From positions 1 to 29,884 of the forward strand of contig JAFXWI010000088.1 of NCBI GenBank assembly GCA_017542915.1: DNA of 29,884 nucleotides, given 5' to 3'. The notes beneath the pieces are model-generated. The model saw only the letters and a list, made by a program, of their open reading frames with translations, had not been told where the DNA came from and made no database searches. Position numbers and translations under genes: made by a program. Origin of the DNA: Paludibacteraceae bacterium. GTDB taxonomy: Bacteria > Bacteroidota > Bacteroidia > Bacteroidales > Paludibacteraceae. Shown piece by piece: positions 16,746 through 23,627 of this stretch. The number at the start of each line of letters is the position of its first letter. Within the stretch, counting starts at the first letter, position 1.

Positions 16746-17264
16746 TTGATTTTGAAGCGCAGCACACAAAATATTCTCTATCACACCCTGCCGATAGTCT
16801 TTTGGCTGTTGGCAGGGTTGGTCTGCGCGCTGCCATGGTTCAACTTTAAACTTTCAACTTTAAACTTTCAACTATCCATTATTGATTACCTTCCCGCTCT
16901 TTTTGCCTTGATAGCTGTGATGATCGTTCGCCACATTCCGAGACACGGGGATGCGATAGAACCCTGTTTTCGAATAGCGCTGCTGCTCGGCATCGCCGCT
17001 TATTGGCTGCCCTCGGTAGTCTTTCTGGTTCTCCCTATTTGGGTGTATCTGATCTATCGGAACTTATTCAACCTGCGTGCCTTCACTGCCACGCTCATCG
17101 GTCTTGCGACCGTTGCTATCTGGATGATGGTATGTCATTACCTTTCCATCTTCACTTTTCCCTTTTCCCTAAAAGAAAACCTGTGGAATTGGCTTCCCAC
17201 AGGCTCCTTGCTTTTCGCCTATATAGCTTCTACCATTTCACGACAAAACCTGCGTGTACGTTAA
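16746..17264 (+). CDS. Small multi-pass membrane protein of unknown function
   Basis: This 172-residue protein has about four to five hydrophobic segments (for example YHTLPIVFWLLAGLVCAL, YLPALFALIAVMIV, IAAYWLPSVVFLVLPIWVYL and LIGLATVAIWMMVCHYL). No ATG lies near the start; TTG at 16746 or 16752 is the best candidate, 7 or 13 nt after the M3 peptidase stop, without a Shine-Dalgarno. Residues 32-43 are encoded by a heptamer repeat (16840-16874). The last residues, STISRQNLRVR, are encoded by a 35-bp sequence identical to the 3' end of the TonB-dependent receptor gene at 24142-24176, so the native C-terminus may have been replaced or the gene may be decaying. I do not recognise the family. 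Confidence 0.6.
   Translation: MILKRSTQNILYHTLPIVFWLLAGLVCALPWFNFKLSTLNFQLSIIDYLPALFALIAVMIVRHIPRHGDAIEPCFRIALLLGIAAYWLPSVVFLVLPIWVYLIYRNLFNLRAFTATLIGLATVAIWMMVCHYLSIFTFPFSLKENLWNWLPTGSLLFAYIASTISRQNLRVR
16840..16874 (+). repeat. Heptamer tandem repeat inside the small membrane protein gene
   Basis: Five heptamers alternate between TCAACTT and TAAACTT (last TCAACTA), 35 bp in all, followed by two looser units TCCATTA and TTGATTA. Confidence 0.88.
17228..17262. repeat. 35-bp exact duplicate of the TonB-receptor 3' end (copy 1)
   Basis: This 35-bp stretch, beginning TTCTACCATTTCACGAC, is identical to 24142-24176. There it encodes, on the - strand, the last residues (N)VHAGFVVKW and the stop of the TonB-dependent receptor. 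Here, the - strand could encode the same tail plus about 14 preceding codons (ending SPFFMPF) back to a TAG, while the + strand uses it as the end of the membrane protein gene. Confidence 0.95.
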
Positions 17265-17271
17265 ATGGCAT

Positions 17272-17308
17272 AAAAAACGGCGACCCGCTTTTCGCAAAGA
17301 GAGACGCC
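17272..17308 (-). terminator. Probable terminator of the surface-protein/microprotein operon
   Basis: On the - strand GGCG (17308-17305) pairs with CGCC (17282-17279), with a further CTTT/AAAG pairing inside, followed directly by GTTTTTT (T-run 17277-17272). The stem is imperfect. It lies about 45 nt past the stop of the last microprotein gene. Confidence 0.5.
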
Positions 17309-17351
17309 TAAAGAAGTTTTTCTAATCGCTCACGTAGCAGCGTGAGTTGGG

Positions 17352-17486
17352 TTAGTCGATGCTGTCTCCGTTATCGACTTTAGCTGCACCGGAACCGGTC
17401 AGGATACCCAGCGATTGTTGCATGAGTCCTTCCGATGCCAAGTTGATCATCTCCGTATTAGGAACCATATAATTTTTCTTTGTCAT
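17352..17486 (-). CDS. Microprotein A, 44 residues, MKK-Y-x-x-PNTE family
   Basis: A short gene with start MTKKNYMVPNTEMINLAS, middle EGLMQQSLG and a Gly/Ser/Asp-rich tail ending DNGDSID. It has a perfect Shine-Dalgarno AGGAGG (17500-17495) 8 nt before the ATG, unusual in Bacteroidota, which argues that it is a real gene. It follows the 341-residue surface protein gene by 17 nt. Microprotein B at 18560-18712 has the same N-terminal pattern. Small proteins of the pattern MKK-x-Y-x-x-P-x-x-E are common in Bacteroidales; I know no function. No signal peptide or membrane segment is visible. Confidence 0.72.
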   Translation of the reverse strand: MTKKNYMVPNTEMINLASEGLMQQSLGILTGSGAAKVDNGDSID

Positions 17487-17503
17487 AATTGTGTCCTCCT
17501 AAA

Positions 17504-18529
17504 TTATTGAATGATTTGACCTTGGAGGTTGTAAACCTCATTACCGCGGCGAATGAGTACCTGTCCGTTCTCAACGAACTTCTCAGCCTTTACAGACTCA
17601 GCCTCTGCGTTCTCCTCGTCTTGGGGCTCATTGAAGCGCATCGAGATGCGTGCAGGCGCGTTGTTCGGGCCAGCCGGCAGTTGAATGTATGCCTTGTTGG
17701 CAGCCAAAGTGTTGGTACCTACGTACTCCAAGAAAGCGTTGCCCTTGAGGACATAGACGTTCTTCATAGAGGTTTCGTAAGTAGCAGTAGCTTTGAGCGC
17801 ATTGCCTGTGAAATCATCAGAACCAGAACCGGCTGCGAAGTAGTAAGTCGTGCTCGGCGCGCCATAAACGATGACGCCTTCGCCGGCTTTCACATAGTCC
17901 ACATCGTCCAAATCTAGGTATTCACTATTGATTGCACCCTTGTAGAGTGTCTGAGCGGTTGCATTTACCGGAACGAGATCTTGGTCATAGGAGAACGTAG
18001 CCCAACCATACGCATTGGTGGTTACAGAAGTTACATACGAAGGAGCAACGTAGTTGATGATGAAACGGTCTATAATCTCGTTATGACCTTTGGTTGCGGT
18101 GAATGTATAACTCTCAGAAGGATCAATATCGGTGCGATGATTCTCATCAAGATCATAAATATCCAGAGTACGACCCGAAGCCAAAGTGAAGACTTCAAAA
18201 GTCATTGTGTACTCGTCATCCAAGAGGTTCGTGATGAAATCAACATGAAGACCATCCAGATTGTTGGTAGCGATAGTGGAATATTTGTTTGCTCCAATAT
18301 AGCTGTATATATGCAAGGTTTTGGGGAGATCCTCTGCCAAGTTAATGTTGCAGGGAGCATCATAACCATTGTCATAACCTGCCGAATAAGATGGGTTCTC
18401 AATGAGAGTGATTTGGGCAGAACCGCCACTTGTAGTACCCGTAATGGTAATACGAGCTATTGCACTATCAGCAGCTACAACATAAGCGCTGAACAATACT
18501 GCCATCAATGATATAAATAACTTTTTCAT
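17504..18529 (-). CDS. Secreted beta-rich protein with T9SS-like C-terminal signal
   Basis: A 341-residue protein with a signal peptide (MKKLFISLMAVLFSAYVVAA). Residues about 25-160 form a beta-rich module that aligns with the penultimate region of the 961-residue protein upstream: both contain I-x-LIEN, then a Y-S-x-x-YD-x-GYDA motif and later a YTFTA/YEFAA strand. The middle part is a second beta-rich region with TNAYGWATFSY. The C-terminus ends KFVENGQVLIRRGNEVYNLQGQIIQ-like, a pattern common at the ends of Bacteroidales secreted proteins exported by the type IX system. The ligand is unknown. It lies between the two microprotein genes on one likely transcript. Confidence 0.72.
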   Translation of the reverse strand: MKKLFISLMAVLFSAYVVAADSAIARITITGTTSGGSAQITLIENPSYSAGYDNGYDAPCNINLAEDLPKTLHIYSYIGANKYSTIATNNLDGLHVDFITNLLDDEYTMTFEVFTLASGRTLDIYDLDENHRTDIDPSESYTFTATKGHNEIIDRFIINYVAPSYVTSVTTNAYGWATFSYDQDLVPVNATAQTLYKGAINSEYLDLDDVDYVKAGEGVIVYGAPSTTYYFAAGSGSDDFTGNALKATATYETSMKNVYVLKGNAFLEYVGTNTLAANKAYIQLPAGPNNAPARISMRFNEPQDEENAEAESVKAEKFVENGQVLIRRGNEVYNLQGQIIQ

Positions 18530-18559
18530 AACATGAAATTTTTAATATGCTAATTATAT

Positions 18560-18712
18560 TTAGAATACTTTTCTACGTACCGCATTAGGACTATCCCCAC
18601 TCGTATTAGGTGATGTGTTCATACTTCCGCTATTCTCTTGAGAAACACTAAGGATGTGTCCTGTAAGCGTTAGGTACGTATATTCTGTATTGGGTGTTAT
18701 ATACTTTTTCAT
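18560..18712 (-). CDS. Microprotein B, 50 residues, MKK-Y-x-x-PNTE family
   Basis: A short gene with start MKKYITPNTEYTYLTLTG, a middle HILSVSQENSG and a Ser/Asn/Pro-rich tail ending NAVRRKVF. It shares the K-K-x-Y-x-x-PNTE start with microprotein A, and a hydrophobic patch followed by a small-residue tail. It lies between the 961-residue gene (62 nt before its ATG) and the 341-residue gene (30 nt after its stop), all on the - strand. No strong Shine-Dalgarno; a strong hairpin (18722-18761) stands 9 nt upstream. Function unknown. Confidence 0.65.
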   Translation of the reverse strand: MKKYITPNTEYTYLTLTGHILSVSQENSGSMNTSPNTSGDSPNAVRRKVF

Positions 18713-18721
18713 AAGATGTGT

Positions 18722-18761
18722 AATTTGGTAGCGCAGCGCCTTTCGGCGCGCGCCCCAAATT
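18722..18761. other. Strong intergenic hairpin ahead of microprotein B
   Basis: AATTTGG (18722-18728) pairs with CCAAATT (18755-18761), enclosing a GC-rich stem of GCGC-A-GCGCC with GGCGCGCGC around a TTTC loop, with one bulged base. No T-run follows on either strand, so it is more likely an mRNA processing, stabilising or expression-tuning element between two co-transcribed genes than a terminator. Confidence 0.75.
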
Positions 18762-18773
18762 GCTTAGAATTTA

Positions 18774-21659
18774 TCATTTAACGATTTTAACGCCGTTTAC
18801 TACATATACACCTGCAGGCAGAGCCTCAAAGTCCTCACCTACATACTGACCGGTGAGCGTATAGATACCCTTTACGTTAGCCTTCACCTCAGTATTCTCA
18901 ATAGCGGTCGGCATTTTTGCAACCGATACAATCTCGAAACGACATTCGATAGTGCTGTTCGGCTGAGCAGCGAACTCGTAGGTAGCGCCTTCCTCGATAG
19001 CGATAACATTGCCAGTGAGGTTATCGCGGAGCGCATACTCTTCACCAGCTACGAAATCAAAGGTTATCGAGTAAGCCCACTCGTTATTGGTTTTGATGTT
19101 CAGCATCTTGCCTTCCAAGATATCGGTTGCTACGGTACCGTAGTTCTCGCCATTAACACCAACATAAGTGTTGAAGCAATTCTCGTTCATGTACTTGATA
19201 GCATCGTAACCGCGGTCATAAGCATCGGAGTAAACACCATTCTCAATGAGAACAACAGACTCTTTCTGACCGTTAGCCTCAATAGTCATACGGATAATAG
19301 CGTCGTCATTAATTTCAGCCTGACGAGCCGGAGCCGCATTCAGAGCGGTTTTGGCTGCATCATAACGCGGGTTACCCCAGATAGCGTCAGCATAGTTAAT
19401 ATCGGTAGAAGAGTAATCATCACCGGTAAGACGAAGAACGAAGGTCTGCATCGGAGCTACTTCTTTCTTCCATGAAGGCTCAATCGCACCATATTGTCTC
19501 AAGTATTCCAGACCTATGCCTTGGTATTTCTCGCCGTCCCACATCCAAACGGTACCATCAATCTTTGCGTCGCCCATGATCTGGTCAACGAGTTTGAGGA
19601 TGCTGATGTAGCCGGTGTAACTGTTACCGAAGAAGTTGTAACCATGGTGGTTGAGGTTCAGAGTGCAGTTGGTGTTACCCAGCAGTTTACCCTTGAAGGT
19701 ATAAGTAACAGCGGTGTTGGTACTTATCTCCTTATCCGGTGAGAGGGTGTAACCAACGAACGGAACCATCTCAGTAACGCCTACTTGTGCCCATTCTTGA
19801 GCAGAATAGTTCCAACCATAAAGGTATGTCGGTACGTCAGGATCTTTCACCCAAGTAGCAGCCATATGGTCAACCGGCATAGCGAAACGGTGCCAGTGAC
19901 GGTATTTGTCAGAGCCATTCATTTCGTAACCAGCGTGCTCAGCGGGAACTGTCATCTTAACAGTCAGTTCCGGAGTCTGGTTAACGGTGATAGTCGGGTC
20001 GAGAAGCAGAGAAGCAGCACCATCTTCATCGGCCTCAATAACGATGTTCTCCGGTTTAGAGGTAACGATACCACCTTCACCAATTACGAGAGCAGATCCT
20101 GCCTGAACCTCTACCTTAGAGTCGCCTTGTACGTCCAAACCATTGTTGATAACGAGAGTCTGGTCAACTTTGGTCTCAGAAGGCGTTCCGGGATTCTCTG
20201 TTTTACCTACTTTGACGATAGTAGCATCATCCCCGTTGTCGCTTACTTCTACATAACCTGCTTTAGTCGTAGCTTGGTTCAAAGTCATTTCTGAACCGGT
20301 AGAAAGTTCAAAAGAAGTGTTCGGGTTCTGTCCTGCGCCACCCTCCTCTTCTGGAACATCAGAGTTCAGGTCGTAAAGGGTTGTTGTCCTGGGAACAACA
20401 CGGTAGAGAGGATTAGCGACACCATCCATGGTAATGGTTTTTACTTGGTGGGTTGAAGGAATGGTAATACCGAGTTGCTCAAACTTACTGTCAGGAAGAT
20501 TTCTTGTATCTGATTGCTTTTCAGCTTCTGTCAGTTGATCTTTCAGTACATGTCCACGGAATGATACGGACTCAGGATTTACGGAATAAGTACCACCCGT
20601 AATAACAAAGTTGATTGTAGTTTTTCCATCAAATGCTCTATCTGCATCATAGACAGGGTCTGCAATGTTTGTATATTTATAAGAATAACCAGTTTCTGTC
20701 AAATGGTATCCTTCAGCCTTAGTAGCAGTTACTCCCGTTTGAACGACTCCAGTGTAAATATTCGATGAAACAAACATGCCGTTAATGTGGGTGTTGTCAC
20801 CTTCGAGAGTAATATTGATTGCATGTTCACCATCGTCTGTGATACGCTCGACAGGGGAATAGCCTCCACCTAAATCAAAAGCAGTTTGTCCTGCATTTCC
20901 AAGTACCTCTGCATTCATACCGCAGTTTTTTAAAGTTAGATTGATACCATCGTCACGGAATGCAAAACAAGCGAATGCATTAGAACCTGCTGATGAATGA
21001 ACGTTCGGTGCATCAAAATAGCAGTTCTCCGCGTATATTTTTGAGCCACGAGAACCCGCGAAATTAGGAACTAAAGCAGGGTTCGAAGATGTCTCAATAT
21101 TTGATTGGAAGTTCAATGCGCAGTAACCACTGGTTGAGCAATCCTTTATATAGAGATTCATCGGATTGTATGAACGGACAGGATAGCCAGAAGCCGACGC
21201 GATAAGGGTGGAATTACGGATACCAATCTTGGCATTTTGTGGTTGCGGGCCATCAAACTCAATGCTCTTATTGTTTCCTTTTGTCGGACACTCCAAAGTG
21301 CTATTATCTATGGAGAGGCTGTCCAGATAACCGCCAATATGGATAGCAATACCTTTTGCTTTTGTGTTCTTAATGTGCAGATTAGAAATTGCTACCTCAA
21401 GCATGTTGTCATTTGTGCCAACCAGAGTAAGAATACCCTTGTTAACGATAGCACCGGAGAGCATGTGTCCCTGTCCATCAATAGCGACAGACTTGTTAAC
21501 ATTAAGAGCGGCGTTAATGCCAGAAATGTCAGCGGTAAGCGTAATCTCACCACCGGTTGCGAGTGCGGCTTGTAGTTCTGTGAGATTGCCTACATTCGTC
21601 GCAAAAGCCATGACGCAACTAAAGAGCGTCAATAGCGGAATTAGAAAAAATCTTTTCAT
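18774..21659 (-). CDS. Large secreted beta-helix protein with T9SS C-terminal domain
   Basis: A 961-residue protein with a signal peptide (about residues 1-20, ending AFA). Residues about 25-330 look like a right-handed parallel beta-helix: repeated short strands with N-rich turns such as ISNLHIKNTKAKGIAIHIGG and LKNCGMNAEVLG. A linker and a second beta-rich domain (about 560-760, Trp and Tyr rich) follow. Residues about 795-915 are homologous to the N-terminal module of the neighbouring 341-residue protein. The end, GIYTLTGQYVG then LPAGVYVVNGVKIVK, is a classic type A T9SS sorting signal, so the protein is probably exported to the cell surface. Substrate unknown. The 5' leader contains a small GAGGG/CCCTC hairpin (21686-21699). 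Confidence 0.82.
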   Translation of the reverse strand: MKRFFLIPLLTLFSCVMAFATNVGNLTELQAALATGGEITLTADISGINAALNVNKSVAIDGQGHMLSGAIVNKGILTLVGTNDNMLEVAISNLHIKNTKAKGIAIHIGGYLDSLSIDNSTLECPTKGNNKSIEFDGPQPQNAKIGIRNSTLIASASGYPVRSYNPMNLYIKDCSTSGYCALNFQSNIETSSNPALVPNFAGSRGSKIYAENCYFDAPNVHSSAGSNAFACFAFRDDGINLTLKNCGMNAEVLGNAGQTAFDLGGGYSPVERITDDGEHAINITLEGDNTHINGMFVSSNIYTGVVQTGVTATKAEGYHLTETGYSYKYTNIADPVYDADRAFDGKTTINFVITGGTYSVNPESVSFRGHVLKDQLTEAEKQSDTRNLPDSKFEQLGITIPSTHQVKTITMDGVANPLYRVVPRTTTLYDLNSDVPEEEGGAGQNPNTSFELSTGSEMTLNQATTKAGYVEVSDNGDDATIVKVGKTENPGTPSETKVDQTLVINNGLDVQGDSKVEVQAGSALVIGEGGIVTSKPENIVIEADEDGAASLLLDPTITVNQTPELTVKMTVPAEHAGYEMNGSDKYRHWHRFAMPVDHMAATWVKDPDVPTYLYGWNYSAQEWAQVGVTEMVPFVGYTLSPDKEISTNTAVTYTFKGKLLGNTNCTLNLNHHGYNFFGNSYTGYISILKLVDQIMGDAKIDGTVWMWDGEKYQGIGLEYLRQYGAIEPSWKKEVAPMQTFVLRLTGDDYSSTDINYADAIWGNPRYDAAKTALNAAPARQAEINDDAIIRMTIEANGQKESVVLIENGVYSDAYDRGYDAIKYMNENCFNTYVGVNGENYGTVATDILEGKMLNIKTNNEWAYSITFDFVAGEEYALRDNLTGNVIAIEEGATYEFAAQPNSTIECRFEIVSVAKMPTAIENTEVKANVKGIYTLTGQYVGEDFEALPAGVYVVNGVKIVK

Positions 21660-21765
21660 AAATTTAAATGTTTTTGTTAATACTTGAGGGTTGCCCCTCG
21701 TTAATTAATATTTTTGGTTGTTTTAAATATTCGTTTATTGGTCGAATAGTTGTTAGACGACCACA

Positions 21766-21803
21766 ACAAAAAAGCGGTAATCCCCGCATAATTGGATTAC
21801 CGC
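21766..21803 (-). terminator. Intrinsic terminator after the PIN toxin gene
   Basis: A perfect 10-bp stem, GCGGTAATCC (21774-21783) with GGATTACCGC (21794-21803), and a 10-nt loop; on the - strand it is followed by TTTTTTG. It separates the toxin-antitoxin pair from the 961-residue surface-protein gene. Confidence 0.88.
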
Positions 21804-21829
21804 TCAAAAGTGTTAGTGTTAACTATGTA

Positions 21830-22273
21830 TTAACGTGAGATGATTCGAATCTTGGAAGGCTTAATCGCTTCTATTCCCATTAATAACCGATAGTCCTTAA
21901 TATTATTGGTTACTATGATTCGACATTTCTGCTTCTTAGCCATCACATATTGTACATTATCTTCAATGTCTGCACCTGTTTCAACCAAGGCATCATCTAT
22001 ATCATTATTTGTAAAACTGATGATAGAGAAGCGATGTTGCAACTGACGAACAATACCCACAACTTCGTCATTGGTGCGTTTCTTTTGAAACATAGATATC
22101 AGTTGGGCTACACTTAAAGAAGAAATAAACAATCTCTTTCCATTTAATGAGAAGAGATAACGTAAGCATTCTTCATCAACCTGATGCCTGCCATCTCCGC
22201 AATAAGCACCTATAATCACATTGGTATCTACGAAGATATGGTTGGGGTTGTATGGTTTAATACGCGCTGTCAT
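21830..22273 (-). CDS. PIN-domain ribonuclease toxin
   Basis: A 147-residue PIN-domain protein, probable RNase toxin of a type II pair. The first metal-binding aspartate is in FVDTNVI (Asp16). Acidic residues Asp102 and Asp105 lie in ADIEDNVQY, and VTNNIKDY (121-128) supplies the last motif with Asp127. The position that is often glutamate in PIN proteins (S-x-x-x-x-E-L) reads SSLSVAQL with Gln57, so that acidic residue may be missing, although this also occurs in some Bacteroidota PIN families. The ATG lies one base after the antitoxin stop, so the two are coupled. The pair looks more AT-rich than the housekeeping genes, consistent with transfer. Confidence 0.85.
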   Translation of the reverse strand: MTARIKPYNPNHIFVDTNVIIGAYCGDGRHQVDEECLRYLFSLNGKRLFISSLSVAQLISMFQKKRTNDEVVGIVRQLQHRFSIISFTNNDIDDALVETGADIEDNVQYVMAKKQKCRIIVTNNIKDYRLLMGIEAIKPSKIRIISR

Positions 22274-22274
22274 T

Positions 22275-22454
22275 TTAGAAAGCCAAATTGGGGAACATTT
22301 GTCTCTCTTGCTCAGACAATAAATCTATATTGCCAGCCATCCACATACCTACTTGCGCATTTACCAGATCTTTGTATTTTAATCCCGTCTTCTTGAGAAG
22401 AAGATTTAATACAGCCTTACGCTCATTCTCAATTATTCTTTCCTTTTCAGACAT
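22275..22454 (-). CDS. Probable antitoxin of the PIN toxin
   Basis: A 59-residue, highly charged, mostly helical protein (MSEKERIIENERKAV, LLLKKTGLKYKDLVNAQ). It has the size and place expected of an antitoxin: first in the operon, stop one base before the toxin ATG. The ATG at 22454 has an AAGGA-type Shine-Dalgarno. A longer reading from a TTG at 22487 is excluded because that codon lies in the promoter -7 element. The DNA-binding family was not identified. Confidence 0.7.
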   Translation of the reverse strand: MSEKERIIENERKAVLNLLLKKTGLKYKDLVNAQVGMWMAGNIDLLSEQERQMFPNLAF

Positions 22455-22484
22455 AACTCTATCCTTTCTGTTGATTTTGCGCTG

Positions 22485-22515
22485 CAAAATTACAGCTTTT
22501 TTCTGATATATGCAA
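22485..22515 (-). promoter_or_regulatory. Bacteroidota-type promoter of the toxin-antitoxin operon
   Basis: On the - strand TTG (22515-22513), a 20-bp spacer and TAATTTTG (22492-22485) match the -33/-7 consensus, about 30 bp before the antitoxin ATG. Confidence 0.8.
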
Positions 22516-22735
22516 GTTTTTGAGCATAAAAAATCAAAATCTGCTATTTTTTATTCGGGGACCCCAAGGATTTTTAATCATTGGGGAGAGCGGAGGCACA
22601 TGTTGCCCGTCGATTTAGCATCGCGGTATCGACAACTGCACACATGTTGCCGAACGCGAACGGTAATCCAATATGTCAAAGATCGTTTTTAGCTTTTCGC
22701 TATCTGCCTCCTGTTTCAATTCCTGAGGTGGAATA
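22516..22735. other. Non-coding stretch with small repeats, no recognised gene
   Basis: Between the toxin-antitoxin promoter and the phosphoesterase stop. It holds CCCCAA/TTGGGG arms flanking a short AT-rich loop (about 22562-22586), the odd palindrome GGGGACCCC, an 11-bp direct repeat CACATGTTGCC (22597-22607 and 22641-22651) and GTCGAT/ATCGAC inverted arms. I see no supported gene here. It could be a remnant of a mobile element. Confidence 0.4.
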
Positions 22736-23488
22736 TTATGCATGTTTCAGTTCTAAATTTCCTTGCTCATCCAATTGGGCATACGTCCATTGCTCAAAAC
22801 AATCTCCTAAAAAGATAGCACGGCTTTTGTCAGTAATCGGAATGTCCAAAGCAAGATGTGTATGTCCAAAGATATAATAATCGCGGTGATTCTTTTGCTT
22901 CTCTTCATCCTTGGCATAAGCGATGAAGTCATTTTTATCTTCCGTATTTTTCTGTTTCCGTGCCCATCTATAGCCAATAGCATTGCCCCAAGCCGGAGGG
23001 AGGAAACGAAATAATAAAACAAAGGACGAGTTGCTCAGCAAGGCATTTTTTCTAATAGACTGCTCTATTTTTCTCTGCTTTGCTTTAGGATAGGATCGAT
23101 ACCAATCGTAGGGATATAAGCCCGTACCGTAAGCGAGAAAAAGAGTCTTCCCATGTCGAACAATTGAACAAGGGTAGCTATTGATCTCTACATGCGTCAT
23201 TTCTTCAAATCTCTCCGCCACCCATCTGTCGTGATCGCCGAGGAAATAATGGATTTCTATCCCTTGTTTCTGCAACTTCCTCAACGCTTTGAAGAAGGGG
23301 CCAAACCGGCGTTTGCTTGAGTCATGGATAAAATACTCCATCCAGAAGTCAAACATATCGCCAAGCATATATATCTCCGTAGCATCTTGGCTTATCTGTT
23401 CTAAAAGAGCAATCAGCTTATCCATATGAACTCTATGATCCGTAATTGCCGGACTACCAAGATGTGCGTCACTTAAAAAATATATCAT
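22736..23488 (-). CDS. LpxH-like metallophosphoesterase with altered metal ligands
   Basis: A 250-residue calcineurin-type phosphoesterase. It resembles Bacteroidota UDP-2,3-diacylglucosamine hydrolase (LpxH) of lipid A synthesis: DAHLG (Asp7, His9), LGDMFDFW (Asp44, Asp47) and FGHTH (His209, His211), plus the C-terminal IFLGD. Two conserved positions differ. The usual GNHD reads GDHD, so the ligand Asn is Asp85, and the usual HGD(G) reads AYGTG, so the ligand His is Tyr120 and the Asp is Thr122. It may be a divergent paralogue with another substrate or reduced activity. It stands alone, with a long structured region upstream. It looks more AT-rich than the surrounding housekeeping genes. Confidence 0.75.
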   Translation of the reverse strand: MIYFLSDAHLGSPAITDHRVHMDKLIALLEQISQDATEIYMLGDMFDFWMEYFIHDSSKRRFGPFFKALRKLQKQGIEIHYFLGDHDRWVAERFEEMTHVEINSYPCSIVRHGKTLFLAYGTGLYPYDWYRSYPKAKQRKIEQSIRKNALLSNSSFVLLFRFLPPAWGNAIGYRWARKQKNTEDKNDFIAYAKDEEKQKNHRDYYIFGHTHLALDIPITDKSRAIFLGDCFEQWTYAQLDEQGNLELKHA

Positions 23489-23534
23489 CTCTACCGTATT
23501 TCAAAAGCCTGTATTTTCAATATCTCCAAAAGTG

Positions 23535-23627
23535 TTGCATAGGTACGAAGTACAGTATAAAAAGATACAAAAAGATATAAAAGAAAAACTCCGTACCTAT
23601 GCAAACGCTATTCAAAGCGTACCTATG
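23535..23627. repeat. 13-bp inverted repeat with a third direct copy
   Basis: TTGCATAGGTACG (23535-23547) and its exact reverse complement (23592-23604) flank a 44-bp AT-rich core; a third partial copy CGTACCTATG is at 23618-23627. As RNA the arms could form a stem of about 16 bp with a G-U pair. It lies just upstream of the phosphoesterase gene. Confidence 0.85.

Noticed and set aside
17180..17203. Perfect 7-bp hairpin CCTGTGG/CCACAGG
   Set aside because: It lies inside the membrane-protein reading frame and has no T-run; no evidence that it is a terminator.
17329..17346. Hairpin CTCACG/CGTGAG after the microprotein A stop
   Set aside because: No T-run on either strand; the next hairpin downstream (17308-17272) is the better terminator.
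21830..22273. Inactive PIN toxin because of Gln57 at the usual glutamate position
   Set aside because: Some Bacteroidota PIN families vary at this position and the other acidic residues are present, so loss of activity is not supported.
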